A stretch of 64,000 nt of DNA from CBDATG01 sp965200145 (lineage in GTDB: Bacteria; Chloroflexota; Dehalococcoidia; Lucifugimonadales; Lucifugimonadaceae), in the NCBI GenBank assembly GCA_965200145.1, contig CBDATG010000001.1, forward strand, positions 1 to 64,000, written 5' to 3'. The stretch's first letter is position 1; each line of letters begins with the position of its first letter. The notes below the pieces were generated by a model. It ran no database searches and was not told where the DNA came from. It worked only from the letters and a program-made list of their open reading frames with translations. Both the position numbers and the translations under genes were made by a program. Positions 16,199-25,387 of the stretch are shown one piece after another.

Positions 16199-16384
16199 AT
16201 GCCATTGGTTCACGTTTATTTGTACGAGGGACGCGACGAATCACAGAAGGCGAAGATAGCCAAAGCTGTGACGAAGGCGATATCGGAAACCGCCGGAGTA
16301 GAGGACTCTGCCACGACGGTGATTCTTCACGATACGCCGCGTGAGAACTGGGCAGACGGCGGCGTACTGGCGAGCCAGAAGTAG
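16199..16384 (+). CDS. 4-oxalocrotonate tautomerase-like small protein
   Basis: 61 residues starting MPLVHVYLYEGRDESQKAK. The family uses the N-terminal proline, exposed after removal of Met, as the catalytic base, so ATG at 16199 must be the true start. A longer frame from TTG at 16187 would bury that proline and overlaps the ribosome site GGAG (16189-16192), which lies 6 bases before the ATG. KIAKAVTKAISETAG is the usual helix. Such proteins tautomerise or dehalogenate small keto acids as homohexamers; the substrate is unknown. thiE follows after 46 bases on the same strand. Confidence 0.88.
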   Translation: MPLVHVYLYEGRDESQKAKIAKAVTKAISETAGVEDSATTVILHDTPRENWADGGVLASQK

Positions 16385-16430
16385 CGCGTAGCTCACACGC
16401 CGCGGCGCGAAATCTCCGTTACTTGGGAGC

Positions 16431-17093
16431 ATGGTTCACTCGGAACCGGATCGGCGCGCAGTCGCGTCGCGGTTGGATGGCATATACGTCATCGTCGGTC
16501 CTACGCACACCCGCGACAGGTCTGTGATCGAGGTTGCACACTCCGCCATCGACGGTGGTGCTTGCGCTATCCAGCTGCGTGATAAGACTTCATCTCCCAC
16601 CGAGCTCCTCGATGTCGCAGAGCGCCTGAGGCTACTGTGCACCGACGCCGAAGTGCTGTTAATCGTCAATGACGACCCGCACATGGCGTCTCAAGTCGGA
16701 GCCGACGGTGTGCATGTCGGCCAGAGTGACGCGAGCGTTGATATGTGCAGGTCGGTGCTCAAAGAGCACCAGATCATCGGTCGTTCCAACGCGACCGTCG
16801 ACGAAGTCAAAGAATCAATCCAGCAGGGAGCGGACTATGTCGCGGTCGGTGCGATGTTTCAGACGAGTACGAAGCTCGACACCAGGCCGGCTGGCATCGA
16901 GACTCTTGCCGCAGCAGTTCAGGCCACCAGTGTTCCAGTAGTGGCGATCGGGGGTATCAACGCCGACAACATCGGGTTGATCGCTACCGCTGGTGCCGAT
17001 GTGGCTTGCGTCGCAACCGCGGTTACCAACGCAGCTGACCCCAAACGGGCCACCAAGGAGCTACTGCACAACTTCGAATCGGCCAGATCCTGA
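16431..17093 (+). CDS. thiE: Thiamine-phosphate synthase
   Basis: 220 residues forming a TIM barrel. Diagnostic motifs: AIQLRDKTSS, LLIVNDDPHMASQVGADGVHVGQ and GAMFQTSTK, then VVAIGGINADNIG for phosphate binding. It joins the thiazole and pyrimidine phosphates to make thiamine monophosphate, the substrate of ThiL encoded nearby. No TPP riboswitch consensus is visible upstream. A hairpin 63 bases after the stop may end the transcript. Confidence 0.94.
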   Translation: MVHSEPDRRAVASRLDGIYVIVGPTHTRDRSVIEVAHSAIDGGACAIQLRDKTSSPTELLDVAERLRLLCTDAEVLLIVNDDPHMASQVGADGVHVGQSDASVDMCRSVLKEHQIIGRSNATVDEVKESIQQGADYVAVGAMFQTSTKLDTRPAGIETLAAAVQATSVPVVAIGGINADNIGLIATAGADVACVATAVTNAADPKRATKELLHNFESARS

Positions 17094-17155
17094 TAACCGT
17101 CGAATTCGGCGACGTGCCTAGGTTCGCAGTGAATGACATAGCGTCAACGCGAATT

Positions 17156-17173
17156 AACGCGACCAGTCGCGTT
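17156..17173 (+). terminator. Hairpin after thiE
   Basis: AACGCGA, loop ccag, TCGCGTT is a perfect 7-bp stem with a 4-base loop located 63 bases after the thiE stop. Only a short T stretch follows, so termination may be weak. Confidence 0.45.
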
Positions 17174-17194
17174 TAGCCGACACTCACGGGCAAC

Positions 17195-17203
17195 GATAGA
17201 ATC
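17195..17203 (+). promoter_or_regulatory. GATAGAATC element upstream of hppA
   Basis: The nonamer GATAGAATC lies about 90 bases before the hppA start. The same nonamer precedes tRNA-Lys, rph and the nicotinamidase-like gene, which suggests a -10 promoter element. Confidence 0.35.
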
Positions 17204-17292
17204 ATATCGGGCGCACTCTTGCGATCCATCTACCGCTTGGGTTTGAGACACACATTCCCTAGCATCCGTTTCCCAGTAAGGACAAATTAGCG

Positions 17293-19374
17293 TTGATTAT
17301 CGGCCTATTGGCAGCTCTTGGTGCGAGCATTCTGGCGTTGGCAATGGCGGGATTCCTATACCAGCGTGTCGTTTCAAGGCCGCAAGGTATACCCGCCGTT
17401 ACAGACATCGGGGCGCTCATACAGGAGGGCGCGCTGGCATTCCTGCGGCGAGAGTACTCCATCCTTGCAGTCTTCGTCGCCGTTGTCTTCATCGTGTTGG
17501 CACTGCTGATCGACCTAAACGTCACCGGGAACGACAAGATTGCGGAGCTCTTGGATGCCGGCAATATCACGGTGACCGGTCCGTGGACTGCCTTGTCCTA
17601 CTTAGCGGGTGCGGTGGGTTCCGCGCTTGCAGGATTTATCGGCATGTCCATCGCCGTGAGGGGTAACACTCGGACGGCTACTGCCGCCGCTAACGGATTG
17701 AACCAGGCGTTGAGGGTGGCATTCAACAGTGGCGCAGTAATGGGCATGACCGTAGTCGGCATCGGACTGTTCGGAGTTACAGGGCTCTGGCTCATCTTCG
17801 GCAATGTCAATGTGATCGCAGGCTTCGGTTTCGGCGCTTCTTCAATCGCCCTCTTCGCGAGAGTAGGCGGAGGAATTTACACGAAAGCGGCGGATGTCGG
17901 AGCCGACTTGGTCGGAAAGGTTGAGGCTGGACTGCCTGAGGATGACCCGCGCAACCCGGCCGTTATCGCTGACAACGTGGGCGATAATGTCGGCGACGTA
18001 GCAGGAATGGGAGCAGACCTCTTCGAGTCCTACGCCGGCTCGGTCATCGCGACAATCGCCCTTGCCGCCACGGTGGCAGGCGTCGCCAACATCGCGGTTG
18101 ACAGTCCGCACGCAGTTCTGCCAATGGTGCTAGCGGCTATCGGGATTGTTGCGTCGATCGTAGGCACCTTCATGGTTAGAACGGGCGACAAAGCCGACAT
18201 GGGCAAGTTGCTCTGGAGTCTGCGGTATGCCATCTTCGGCGCGGGAGGACTGATGCTGATCGGCGCGTTGGGATACATACTCGCTACACCAGAATTGGGC
18301 TTTGAACTGTTCTGGATAGTCGTGGCGGGAATCTTAGTTGGGCAAGTGATTGGCACTGCGACGGAGTACTTCACTTCCTATGAATATGCGCCTGTGCGAT
18401 GGATCGCGAGGCAGTCTCAAACCGGCCATCCATCAACGATCATCGCCGGCATCGCAATCGGGCTATACAGCACTGTGATCCCGACGGCGGCGATTGTGAT
18501 CGGCACGTGGTTCGCGTTCGAGATGGCAGGACTGTACGGCATCGGTTTGGCGGCGGTCGGCATGCTATCAACACTGGGAATCACACTCGCCACCGATGCC
18601 TATGGTCCCGTAGCCGATAACGCCGGCGGCATCGCGGAACAGGCTGGTCTGGATCCGGAAGTTAGAGAACGGACCGACGCGTTGGACGCGCTGGGTAACA
18701 CCACGGCTGCAACTGGAAAGGGCTTCGCGATCGGTTCGGCTGTCCTGACTGCGATGGCGTTGATGGCAGCGTACGCTCAGGTCGCAGGAGTGTCGAGCTT
18801 CAATCTGCTGGATCCCACAGTGCTAATTGGTGCGCTAATCGGCGCTCTGCTGCCGTTCCTGTTTGCAGGATTGACTATGCAAGCAGTTGGCGTGGCAGCC
18901 GGCAACATGATCGAAGAGGTGCGACGGCAGTTCCGCGAGATACCGGGACTGCGTGAAGGCAAAGAGGGCGTGAAGCCCGACGCCAAACGCGCCGTTGACA
19001 TCAGTACGCGCGGCTCGTTGAGGGCGATGATCCTTCCGGGCGTCATCGCGGTTATCGCTCCGATAGTAGTAGGGACGCTGTTCGAGGGCGGTGAGGCCTT
19101 AGGTGGTATGCTCGCCGGTTCGATCATCGCAGGTTTCCTGCTCGCGATATTTATGGCAAACGCAGGAGGCGCATGGGACAACGCGAAGAAGTACATCGAG
19201 CTAGGCAACTACGGTGGCAAGGGATCGGACACTCACGCCGCCGCAGTGACTGGTGACACTGTCGGTGACCCGTTCAAAGACACATCGGGACCCGCGATCA
19301 ACATCCTGCTGAAGCTGATGGCGGTCGTCTCGCTGATCTTCGGCCCGCTCTTCATCTCGGTCGGCTGGCTCTAG
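17293..19374 (+). CDS. hppA: Membrane-bound ion-pumping pyrophosphatase, predicted K+-dependent
   Basis: 693 residues, about 15-16 hydrophobic spans. The pyrophosphate site is clear: KAADVGADLVGKVE, then DNVGDNVGDVAGMGADL from residue 227. Residues 468-477 read GNTTAATGKG; Ala472 and Gly475 occupy the two positions that are Ala/Gly in K+-dependent and Lys/Thr in K+-independent enzymes, so K+ dependence is predicted. Whether it pumps H+ or Na+ cannot be decided from the motifs I can read. It couples hydrolysis of biosynthetic pyrophosphate to an ion gradient. Start is a TTG at 17293, with AAGGA about 10 bases upstream. Confidence 0.95.
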   Translation: MIIGLLAALGASILALAMAGFLYQRVVSRPQGIPAVTDIGALIQEGALAFLRREYSILAVFVAVVFIVLALLIDLNVTGNDKIAELLDAGNITVTGPWTALSYLAGAVGSALAGFIGMSIAVRGNTRTATAAANGLNQALRVAFNSGAVMGMTVVGIGLFGVTGLWLIFGNVNVIAGFGFGASSIALFARVGGGIYTKAADVGADLVGKVEAGLPEDDPRNPAVIADNVGDNVGDVAGMGADLFESYAGSVIATIALAATVAGVANIAVDSPHAVLPMVLAAIGIVASIVGTFMVRTGDKADMGKLLWSLRYAIFGAGGLMLIGALGYILATPELGFELFWIVVAGILVGQVIGTATEYFTSYEYAPVRWIARQSQTGHPSTIIAGIAIGLYSTVIPTAAIVIGTWFAFEMAGLYGIGLAAVGMLSTLGITLATDAYGPVADNAGGIAEQAGLDPEVRERTDALDALGNTTAATGKGFAIGSAVLTAMALMAAYAQVAGVSSFNLLDPTVLIGALIGALLPFLFAGLTMQAVGVAAGNMIEEVRRQFREIPGLREGKEGVKPDAKRAVDISTRGSLRAMILPGVIAVIAPIVVGTLFEGGEALGGMLAGSIIAGFLLAIFMANAGGAWDNAKKYIELGNYGGKGSDTHAAAVTGDTVGDPFKDTSGPAINILLKLMAVVSLIFGPLFISVGWL

Positions 19375-19458
19375 GTCTCGGCAACGTCCGGCGAGGATGA
19401 TCTGCGTCACGAGGTCGCCTACGCCCATCTAGCGGCGTTTGCACCTCATCTAATCAGC

Positions 19459-19503
19459 TCGCGTCGCTAAACCTGACGCGACTCCGGCGAAAGGTCTCGC
19501 CGG
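19459..19503. terminator. Two tandem hairpins between convergent hppA and nicotinamidase-like gene
   Basis: TCGCGTC (19459-19465) pairs with GACGCGA (19475-19481), and CCGGCGA (19484-19490) pairs with TCGCCGG (19497-19503). Both stems are perfect 7-bp. They lie between two converging genes and could act as a bidirectional terminator, though long T-runs are absent. Confidence 0.5.
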
Positions 19504-19516
19504 TCAGAAACGCGTT

Positions 19517-20101
19517 TTAGCCGGCGGTTTCGAACTCGGCAGTGGTTAAGATCGACGCGCCGTTGGCAGCCATCGACTCGATTGCGCGTTCGTTGTCGTC
19601 TGGATTCGCATTAACGGCCGAGACACCATCCGTCAACAGATACGTGACGTAACCCAGCTGTATCGCGTCAACGACGGTGTGTTGCACCCCATACTCCGTG
19701 GCAATCCCTCCAATGAAGACGCGCTTGATGTCCAAGCGTTGCAGGTGCGGGCTCAGTTTCGAATCTTCAAACGCAGAGAAACCAGGCTTGGCCGGGTCTT
19801 CACCCTTGCGGATTATGACGCTACCGACCGGCATGCGGAGGTTAGCGTGGAACGCCGCGCCGGATGTTCCTCGAACGCAGTGCGTCGGCCACGTGCCGCC
19901 ATTCTCGACGAAGCTGGAATGATTTGTGGGGTGCCACTCTTGCGACGCGAATATTCGTCCCTTGCTGGCGTTGAAGAGCATCGACGCATCCGATAGCTTC
20001 GATGCCACAGCGTCGCCATCTTCCACCGGTGTCGACCCGCCGGGACAGAAATCATTCTGCACATCAACGATTATCAGGGCATCGCCTTCTCTTATCTTCA
20101 C
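19517..20101 (-). CDS. Nicotinamidase/isochorismatase-like protein lacking the catalytic cysteine
   Basis: 194 residues of the cysteine-hydrolase fold. The catalytic Asp (IIVDVQNDFCPGG), the Lys (VIIRKGEDP) and metal ligands resembling those of PncA (SQEWHPTNHSSF, WPTHCVRGT) are present. In PncA the nucleophile lies in a motif such as TDHCVRQTA; here the matching segment is TEYGVQHTV, and the codon at that position reads GGG (Gly). Ordinary nicotinamidase chemistry is therefore not expected. It may be a binding or regulatory protein, or use another reaction. It converges on hppA and its upstream region holds a GATAGAATC element. Confidence 0.85.
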   Translation of the reverse strand: MKIREGDALIIVDVQNDFCPGGSTPVEDGDAVASKLSDASMLFNASKGRIFASQEWHPTNHSSFVENGGTWPTHCVRGTSGAAFHANLRMPVGSVIIRKGEDPAKPGFSAFEDSKLSPHLQRLDIKRVFIGGIATEYGVQHTVVDAIQLGYVTYLLTDGVSAVNANPDDNERAIESMAANGASILTTAEFETAG

Positions 20102-20197
20102 GCTTCAACTCGTCCTTATACGACATTTGCTTGCTAACAACTCCGACCGCGCGACACTCTCGCAACCTACATCACCGTTGCCGCCGTCAATCAGTAA

Positions 20198-20206
20198 GAT
20201 TCTATC
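20198..20206 (-). promoter_or_regulatory. GATAGAATC element upstream of nicotinamidase-like gene
   Basis: On the minus strand the nonamer lies about 97 bases before the start codon at 20101. It is identical to the elements before hppA, rph and tRNA-Lys. Confidence 0.35.
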
Positions 20207-20345
20207 GGAACGCTTTATCGCTCGCCGATCGCCTCACTAGGTGGTGTCTCGGACAGTCCTGCCAGCTTGATCCCAATCACAACACAGACGATTTCCGTGC
20301 TCTGCATCGCAATCAGATCTTCTAGACCCGTCTCCATTAACTCAA

Positions 20346-21026
20346 TTGAACACAACCGATAAGCCCAACTACGCGGACCAAGTCGCTCCAAAGCCTTACG
20401 GTTGGCGAATCATATTGGCTTGGAGTTTGGCAGCCGCATCCATCGTGACAGCACTGGCCGCCGCCTACATGCTAGGTCGAACGCACGCATCTACACCAGT
20501 CGGGGTTGAGATCGTGTTACCCACGCCTTCACAGCTCAAGGTTCAAGTCAGTGGAGCGGTGCGAAGTCCAGGATTAATCGAATTGGCAAGAGGCGACCGA
20601 TTGGCAGATGCATTAGATCGCGCCGGTGGACCCGAGGATGATGCCCTGCTGGACGGTATGAATCTCGCGGCGATAGTTACGGATGGGATGCACGTCAGAG
20701 TTCCGCGGCGGGCGGCCGAGAACAGCGCTTCTATTTCGGAGGCGGTGACCAACGAGCAAGGAATCGAGTCGGGACAAGACTCATCCGCAACGTCAGATGC
20801 CAACATGGGTGCTCCGGGCATCGTGACTCCTGCGTTAATCAACCTCAACACGGCGTCTGTCGGCCAGTTGATGGACTTACCGAACATCGGCCCCGCAAGA
20901 GCCCAGGCGATCATCAGTCTTCGTGATGTTCGCGGCGGTTTCTCGTCGGTAGATGAACTGGACGATGTTACCGGGATCGGCCCCGCCATCCTCGAAGTGT
21001 TGCGGCCGTTCGTAACCGTCCAATGA
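20346..21026 (+). CDS. comEA: ComEA-type DNA receptor for competence
   Basis: 226 residues. One membrane anchor (about residues 21-42) is followed by an SLBB domain (VQVSGAVRSPGLIELARGD) and a Ser/Asn-rich linker. The C-terminal helix-hairpin-helix pair (LINLNTASVGQLMDLPNIGPARA and DELDDVTGIGPAIL, in part) binds double-stranded DNA. ComEA gathers incoming DNA at the cell surface and hands it to ComEC. The start is a TTG at 20346 without a clear ribosome site. The stop overlaps the comEC start by 4 bases. Confidence 0.92.
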   Translation: MNTTDKPNYADQVAPKPYGWRIILAWSLAAASIVTALAAAYMLGRTHASTPVGVEIVLPTPSQLKVQVSGAVRSPGLIELARGDRLADALDRAGGPEDDALLDGMNLAAIVTDGMHVRVPRRAAENSASISEAVTNEQGIESGQDSSATSDANMGAPGIVTPALINLNTASVGQLMDLPNIGPARAQAIISLRDVRGGFSSVDELDDVTGIGPAILEVLRPFVTVQ

Positions 21027-23173
21027 GGTTAGTTCTAACGGCAGCGGCTTTCATTGTCGGTGTCGTGATCGGGATCAACTACGGACTGTCACCGGACGGT
21101 GCGATCGACCGCGATGTCTGGTTCGTTGCGTTGGCTACCACGGCAGGGCTCGCTATCGCCCTCGTGTTAGGTTTCCGTAATCCGTTCCTTCTGTTGCTGT
21201 TAGCGGTGGTGTTGGTCGGAATCTGGCGCGGTTCGTATGCGTTCAATGTCTCCGATCAAACCGAATTACTCACAACGGGGTTGGAATTCCCGGGGATCGA
21301 ATCGATCCGCTCCGCAATCCGTGCAAACCTAATGTCGCTGTTTCCGGGAGACGCAGGAGCGCTCGGCGTTGCACTGTTAACTGGTGATCGTGGCGGTTTG
21401 AGCCTCGAAACGGTCGATCGGTTCCGCGGTGCGGGACTATCCCATCTTCTCGCCATATCAGGACTGCATGTCGCAATGGTTGGTGGACTGGCAATGTACT
21501 CCGCCGCTTTCCTGTTCGGCAAGCGCGGCGGTTGGTTCCTCGTTCCCGCTGCAATCGCCGTCCTGATGTATGCCCTTTTGTCAGGTTTAGCACCGCCGGT
21601 GACCAGGGCTGCGATCATGTTTGGCGTGCTGGTGGCCGCGCGAATCTTAGGGCGACAGACACTGATGCTTCCCACCTTGGCATTGGCAGCTGTTTTGATG
21701 ATCGCATTGGATCCGGTTGTGATCACTTCCCTATCGTTTCAGCTCAGCTTCGCCGCCATGGTTGGAATCGCCATCGTAGCACCGAAGCTTGATGCGCTGA
21801 CCGAGGTTAGTAATGCGGAAAGCGATCGGGAGCAGTATTCAACACCATGGCAACACCTCGTCCGTTTCGTCAAGGGGTCCATGATTGTGTCGGTGGCTGC
21901 AACGTTGGCGACCGCGCCGATAGTCGGCTTGTATTTCGGCGTAATTCCAGTTTGGGGAATCCTCGCTACATTGTTCGCATTGCCTGCCGTCCCGGTTGTA
22001 ATCGTCTCAACCGCGGTTGCAGCGGTGGCCGGCAGCATTACATCAACAGTCGTTGCGACGTGGATGGCGTTCCCGATGTGGTTAACCTCCAGTTATGTCA
22101 TCGAAGTAGCGGCCTGGTTCGATTCTCTCCCGTCCGGTCGGATTTCGTCTATCAGTTGGACACCAACCCTAGCGGTCGGTTATTACGTCGTCGCAGGACT
22201 ATTGTTCCTCGGCATACCTCGTTTCAGAAGCACGGTCGCGGAACGATTCGACTCTCTGACGACCAGGACCTTCTTTGCACCTCTCGCGGGCTTCGCGCAA
22301 TCCACAGTCCCCTGGTGGGTCGCTACGGTGTCCTTCCTGGCGGCAGGAGTGATGTGGATCCTCGCAACCGCCGGCGCCCCTGCGAACAATGACCACTTGC
22401 GCTTCCGTTTCATCAGCGTCGAATCTGGCGACTCGGTTTGGATTACCACACCGAACGGCAACAGGATGCTAATCGATGCGGGATTGGACGCGGATGAGGT
22501 CGCAGACTACATCGCTTCGCTCGTCGGACCGTTCGACAACACGATCGACCTGCTTGTGCTCACTCATCCCGATGCCGACCATGTCGGCGGAATGTCTGAA
22601 GTGATTAGCAGATTCGATGTGGGCGCGATTCTTCATACTGGCGAAACAACGCGAAGTCTGGTCTTCGAGCAATGGCAGAGCGCTATTTCTGGCGTTGAGA
22701 ACCAAGCGTTACTCGAGCCCGGTTCAGTTATCGGGATCGACGACGGTGTTTTCGTGGAGGTCGTGTCCGCGGGATGCCTTTCGGGTGTCGGTACCTGCGA
22801 CGACCTGAACAACGCGTCGGCCGTGTTGAGAATCGTCTACGATCAAGTCTCGGTATTGCTAACTGGCGACATTGAGGCGAGTGCAGAAAGGCGATTAGTT
22901 CGTCAGCGACAACCTATCCAGTCAACAGTTCTGAAAGTACCGCATCACGGTAGTAAGACCTCTTCAACCGTTGAGTTCTTGGATGCGGTTTCCCCACAGG
23001 TCGCGATATTCACGGTGGGGTACGGTTCCCAGTCGGACAGATTCGGACATCCTGATCCGGAAGTCTACCGGCGGGTGGTCAAATACGTTTCAGAGCCACG
23101 TGCTTTCCGTACCGACACCCAAGGCACGATTGAGATAATCACCGATGGCGTGAGGCTGTGGTACACGCGTTAG
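21023..23173 (+). CDS. comEC: ComEC/Rec2 DNA uptake channel
   Basis: 716 residues. An N-terminal multi-span region contains the competence domain with GDRGGLSLETVDRFRGAGLSHLLAISGLH (family motif, seen as FRGAGLSHLLAISG). The C-terminal third is a metallo-beta-lactamase fold with LTHPDADHVGG near residue 515 and VPHHGSKTSS further on, the putative nuclease that degrades one strand during import. All three expected regions are present, so natural transformation is plausible; other competence genes are not in the window. The gene is translationally coupled to comEA through ATGA. Confidence 0.94.
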   Translation: MRLVLTAAAFIVGVVIGINYGLSPDGAIDRDVWFVALATTAGLAIALVLGFRNPFLLLLLAVVLVGIWRGSYAFNVSDQTELLTTGLEFPGIESIRSAIRANLMSLFPGDAGALGVALLTGDRGGLSLETVDRFRGAGLSHLLAISGLHVAMVGGLAMYSAAFLFGKRGGWFLVPAAIAVLMYALLSGLAPPVTRAAIMFGVLVAARILGRQTLMLPTLALAAVLMIALDPVVITSLSFQLSFAAMVGIAIVAPKLDALTEVSNAESDREQYSTPWQHLVRFVKGSMIVSVAATLATAPIVGLYFGVIPVWGILATLFALPAVPVVIVSTAVAAVAGSITSTVVATWMAFPMWLTSSYVIEVAAWFDSLPSGRISSISWTPTLAVGYYVVAGLLFLGIPRFRSTVAERFDSLTTRTFFAPLAGFAQSTVPWWVATVSFLAAGVMWILATAGAPANNDHLRFRFISVESGDSVWITTPNGNRMLIDAGLDADEVADYIASLVGPFDNTIDLLVLTHPDADHVGGMSEVISRFDVGAILHTGETTRSLVFEQWQSAISGVENQALLEPGSVIGIDDGVFVEVVSAGCLSGVGTCDDLNNASAVLRIVYDQVSVLLTGDIEASAERRLVRQRQPIQSTVLKVPHHGSKTSSTVEFLDAVSPQVAIFTVGYGSQSDRFGHPDPEVYRRVVKYVSEPRAFRTDTQGTIEIITDGVRLWYTR

Positions 23174-23182
23174 GCGCACACG

Positions 23183-23217
23183 GCACCCTGAGTTGCCGAC
23201 AATGCGGTCAAGGGTGC
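23183..23217. terminator. Hairpin between convergent comEC and EF-G-like gene
   Basis: GCACCCT (23183-23189) pairs with AGGGTGC (23211-23217), followed by TTT on the plus strand. The interior (TTGCCG / CGGTCAA) can extend the stem with one bulge. It fits a terminator for comEC that reaches the end of the converging gene. Confidence 0.55.
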
Positions 23218-23218
23218 T

Positions 23219-25180
23219 TTAGTCGCCTCCGGTGTACTGGGCGATCACTTTGTCCATGTCCTGTTGCGGCACAGGTTCGTAATGGTCGATCTTGGAGTTG
23301 AACGCACCGCGTGCCTGTGTTAAGGAGCGCAGATCAGCCGCGTAACGTTGCATCATTGATACTGGTGCCTCTGCTTTGATGGATGTGTATCCGTTTCCCA
23401 ACGGCTCCATACCGCTTATCCTCGCACGCTTCCGATTCAGGTCTCCCATCACATCTCCAGCGTTGTCGTCGGGAACCGTCACGTCCATGATCATGATCGG
23501 CTCGAGCAGCTGCGGTCTGGCATCACGCAAACCCTGTCTGAAGCCCATTGATCCAGCAATCTCAAACGCGATGCCGGACGAGTCTACTGAGTGCGCCTTG
23601 CCGTCGTACAGCTCACAGTGAACACCCACTACTGGGAACCCCGCCAACACACCCTTCACGGCTGCGTTCTTAACACCCTTCTCCACACTCGGAATGTACT
23701 CTTTCGGAACGTTACCGCCGACGACCGAGCTTGAAAACGAAATCTCTTCCTCGGGAGCTGTCGGGGCGATGCGCATCATCACGTGACCGAACTGCCCGCT
23801 TCCGCCGGACTGTTTTTTGTGCCGGTAGTCGATCTCGGCTTTAGACCCAATCGTTTCGCGATAAGCGATTTTCGGCAATGTCGTCTCAAGATTCACATCG
23901 AACTTCCTCGCTATTCGCTGGATGGCGACCTCCACATGAATATCGCCGAGACCATGTAGGACAGTTTGCGAAGTCTCCGCGTTCCTCTCAATCCGCAAGG
24001 TCGGATCCTCTTCGGTGATCCGCGCCAGTGCACCCGCCATCTTATCCACATCCGATTGTGCTACGGGGTTCACCGCCAACGCGAACACTGGGTCAGCCTT
24101 CGGAACAGGAGGGAGTTCTGCCAAGTTTCCCGCACCACACAGAGTGTCCGATGTCGCCGCAACGTTCAGCTTGGTAACCGCAGCTATATCTCCCACCACG
24201 ACGCGGTCAACCGATTCCAGCTCCTTGCCGATCGGTTTGTAGACCTGTGCGATCCGTTCATTGTCGCCGGTACGAGCGACAACCAACTGAGAGTTCGGCG
24301 TTAGTTCTGCACCGTAAACGCGCATAAACGAGACCTTCCCCACAAACGGATCCGCAGATGTCTTAAAAATGAAGTTAGCAGACGCATCGGACGAAACGCC
24401 ATCTGGTGCCCTGTCCGATGGAGAAGGCAGGAAGGCGACGATGGCGTCCAACAACTCCGTTATGCCGTTTGACATCTCGGCCGACGCAGCAAAAATCGGG
24501 AACAGATCACGGTTTAGGATCCCTGTGCGAATGCCGGCAGTGAGGTCGTCGGCCGTTAACTCCTCGCCTTCCAGGTACTTCATCATCAGGTCGTCGTCTG
24601 TCTCGACCAGGGATTCCATAGCCTCTTCCGCGAGAGTGCCTGAAGCTATGGCATCCTCAACAGCACTGAACTGATCAGCGGAACCGTCAACGCTCTGCAC
24701 CGCAATGCAGTTGTTCCCAAATGCAGTTTGGATTTCGCTTACCGTCGAATCGAAGTCAGTTTCGCTGCGATCCAGCTTGTTGACGACGAACGCTGTCGGC
24801 AGTCCGTTCTCGGCGGCGGTCTGCCAAGCCTGCAATGTGCCAACCTCCAATCCAGCAGCAGCAGAAACAACGATCAACGCCGCATCTGCAACGCGCATAG
24901 CAGAAAGCATGTCGCCTCGGAAATCTGGATAGCCCGGCGTATCGAGGACATTGATCTTGCAATCCTTCCAATCGCACGGCACCACCGCCAGCTGGATGCT
25001 TGAACCCCGTGACTGTTCCTCAGGTTCATAGTCCGATGCGCTGGTTTGATCGTCGACTCTCCCCTTGCGGTTCGTCGCGCCCGTTGCGTAGAGCATCGCG
25101 TCCGCTAGCGATGTCTTACCAGACCCGCTGTGCGCCGCGAAGACCACGTTCCGTATTCGATCTGTTGAAATCGAAGTCAT
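23219..25180 (-). CDS. Elongation factor G-like GTPase (EF-G2/FusA2 type)
   Basis: 653 residues. GTPase motifs are AHSGSGKTSLADAML (G1), NVLDTPGYPDFRGD (G3) and VVNKLDRSETD (G4). Later EF-G domains are recognisable, with IDYRHKKQSGGSGQFGHVMMR in the domain IV region and PVSMMQRYAADLRSLTQARG near the C-terminus. Two features separate it from true EF-G: the first motif is not AHIDAGKTT, and the switch II His of DTPGH is Tyr. Such paralogues are usually not the main translocase; their role is unclear. The canonical fusA is not in the window. Confidence 0.9.
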   Translation of the reverse strand: MTSISTDRIRNVVFAAHSGSGKTSLADAMLYATGATNRKGRVDDQTSASDYEPEEQSRGSSIQLAVVPCDWKDCKINVLDTPGYPDFRGDMLSAMRVADAALIVVSAAAGLEVGTLQAWQTAAENGLPTAFVVNKLDRSETDFDSTVSEIQTAFGNNCIAVQSVDGSADQFSAVEDAIASGTLAEEAMESLVETDDDLMMKYLEGEELTADDLTAGIRTGILNRDLFPIFAASAEMSNGITELLDAIVAFLPSPSDRAPDGVSSDASANFIFKTSADPFVGKVSFMRVYGAELTPNSQLVVARTGDNERIAQVYKPIGKELESVDRVVVGDIAAVTKLNVAATSDTLCGAGNLAELPPVPKADPVFALAVNPVAQSDVDKMAGALARITEEDPTLRIERNAETSQTVLHGLGDIHVEVAIQRIARKFDVNLETTLPKIAYRETIGSKAEIDYRHKKQSGGSGQFGHVMMRIAPTAPEEEISFSSSVVGGNVPKEYIPSVEKGVKNAAVKGVLAGFPVVGVHCELYDGKAHSVDSSGIAFEIAGSMGFRQGLRDARPQLLEPIMIMDVTVPDDNAGDVMGDLNRKRARISGMEPLGNGYTSIKAEAPVSMMQRYAADLRSLTQARGAFNSKIDHYEPVPQQDMDKVIAQYTGGD

Positions 25181-25387
25181 CCAATACGAGCTCCTATCCG
25201 TCTTGCACCCAAATTGGGCCCAGACCTATGCCGACGTTTTGGTAGTGCAATCATGCTGAGTAGCGTTAATGAAGTTTAGCAACAATTGGCGAACGGCGTA
25301 CTGCGCCTCCCGCTTACAGGGCGTAGCGACTAACATCAACCGAGAACATCGGACTTAAAGTGCCCCATTTAGGAAAGGCAGCTGGAT

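Noticed and set aside
16187..16384. TTG at 16187 as the tautomerase start
   Set aside because: It would add four residues before the catalytic N-terminal proline and overlaps the ribosome site.
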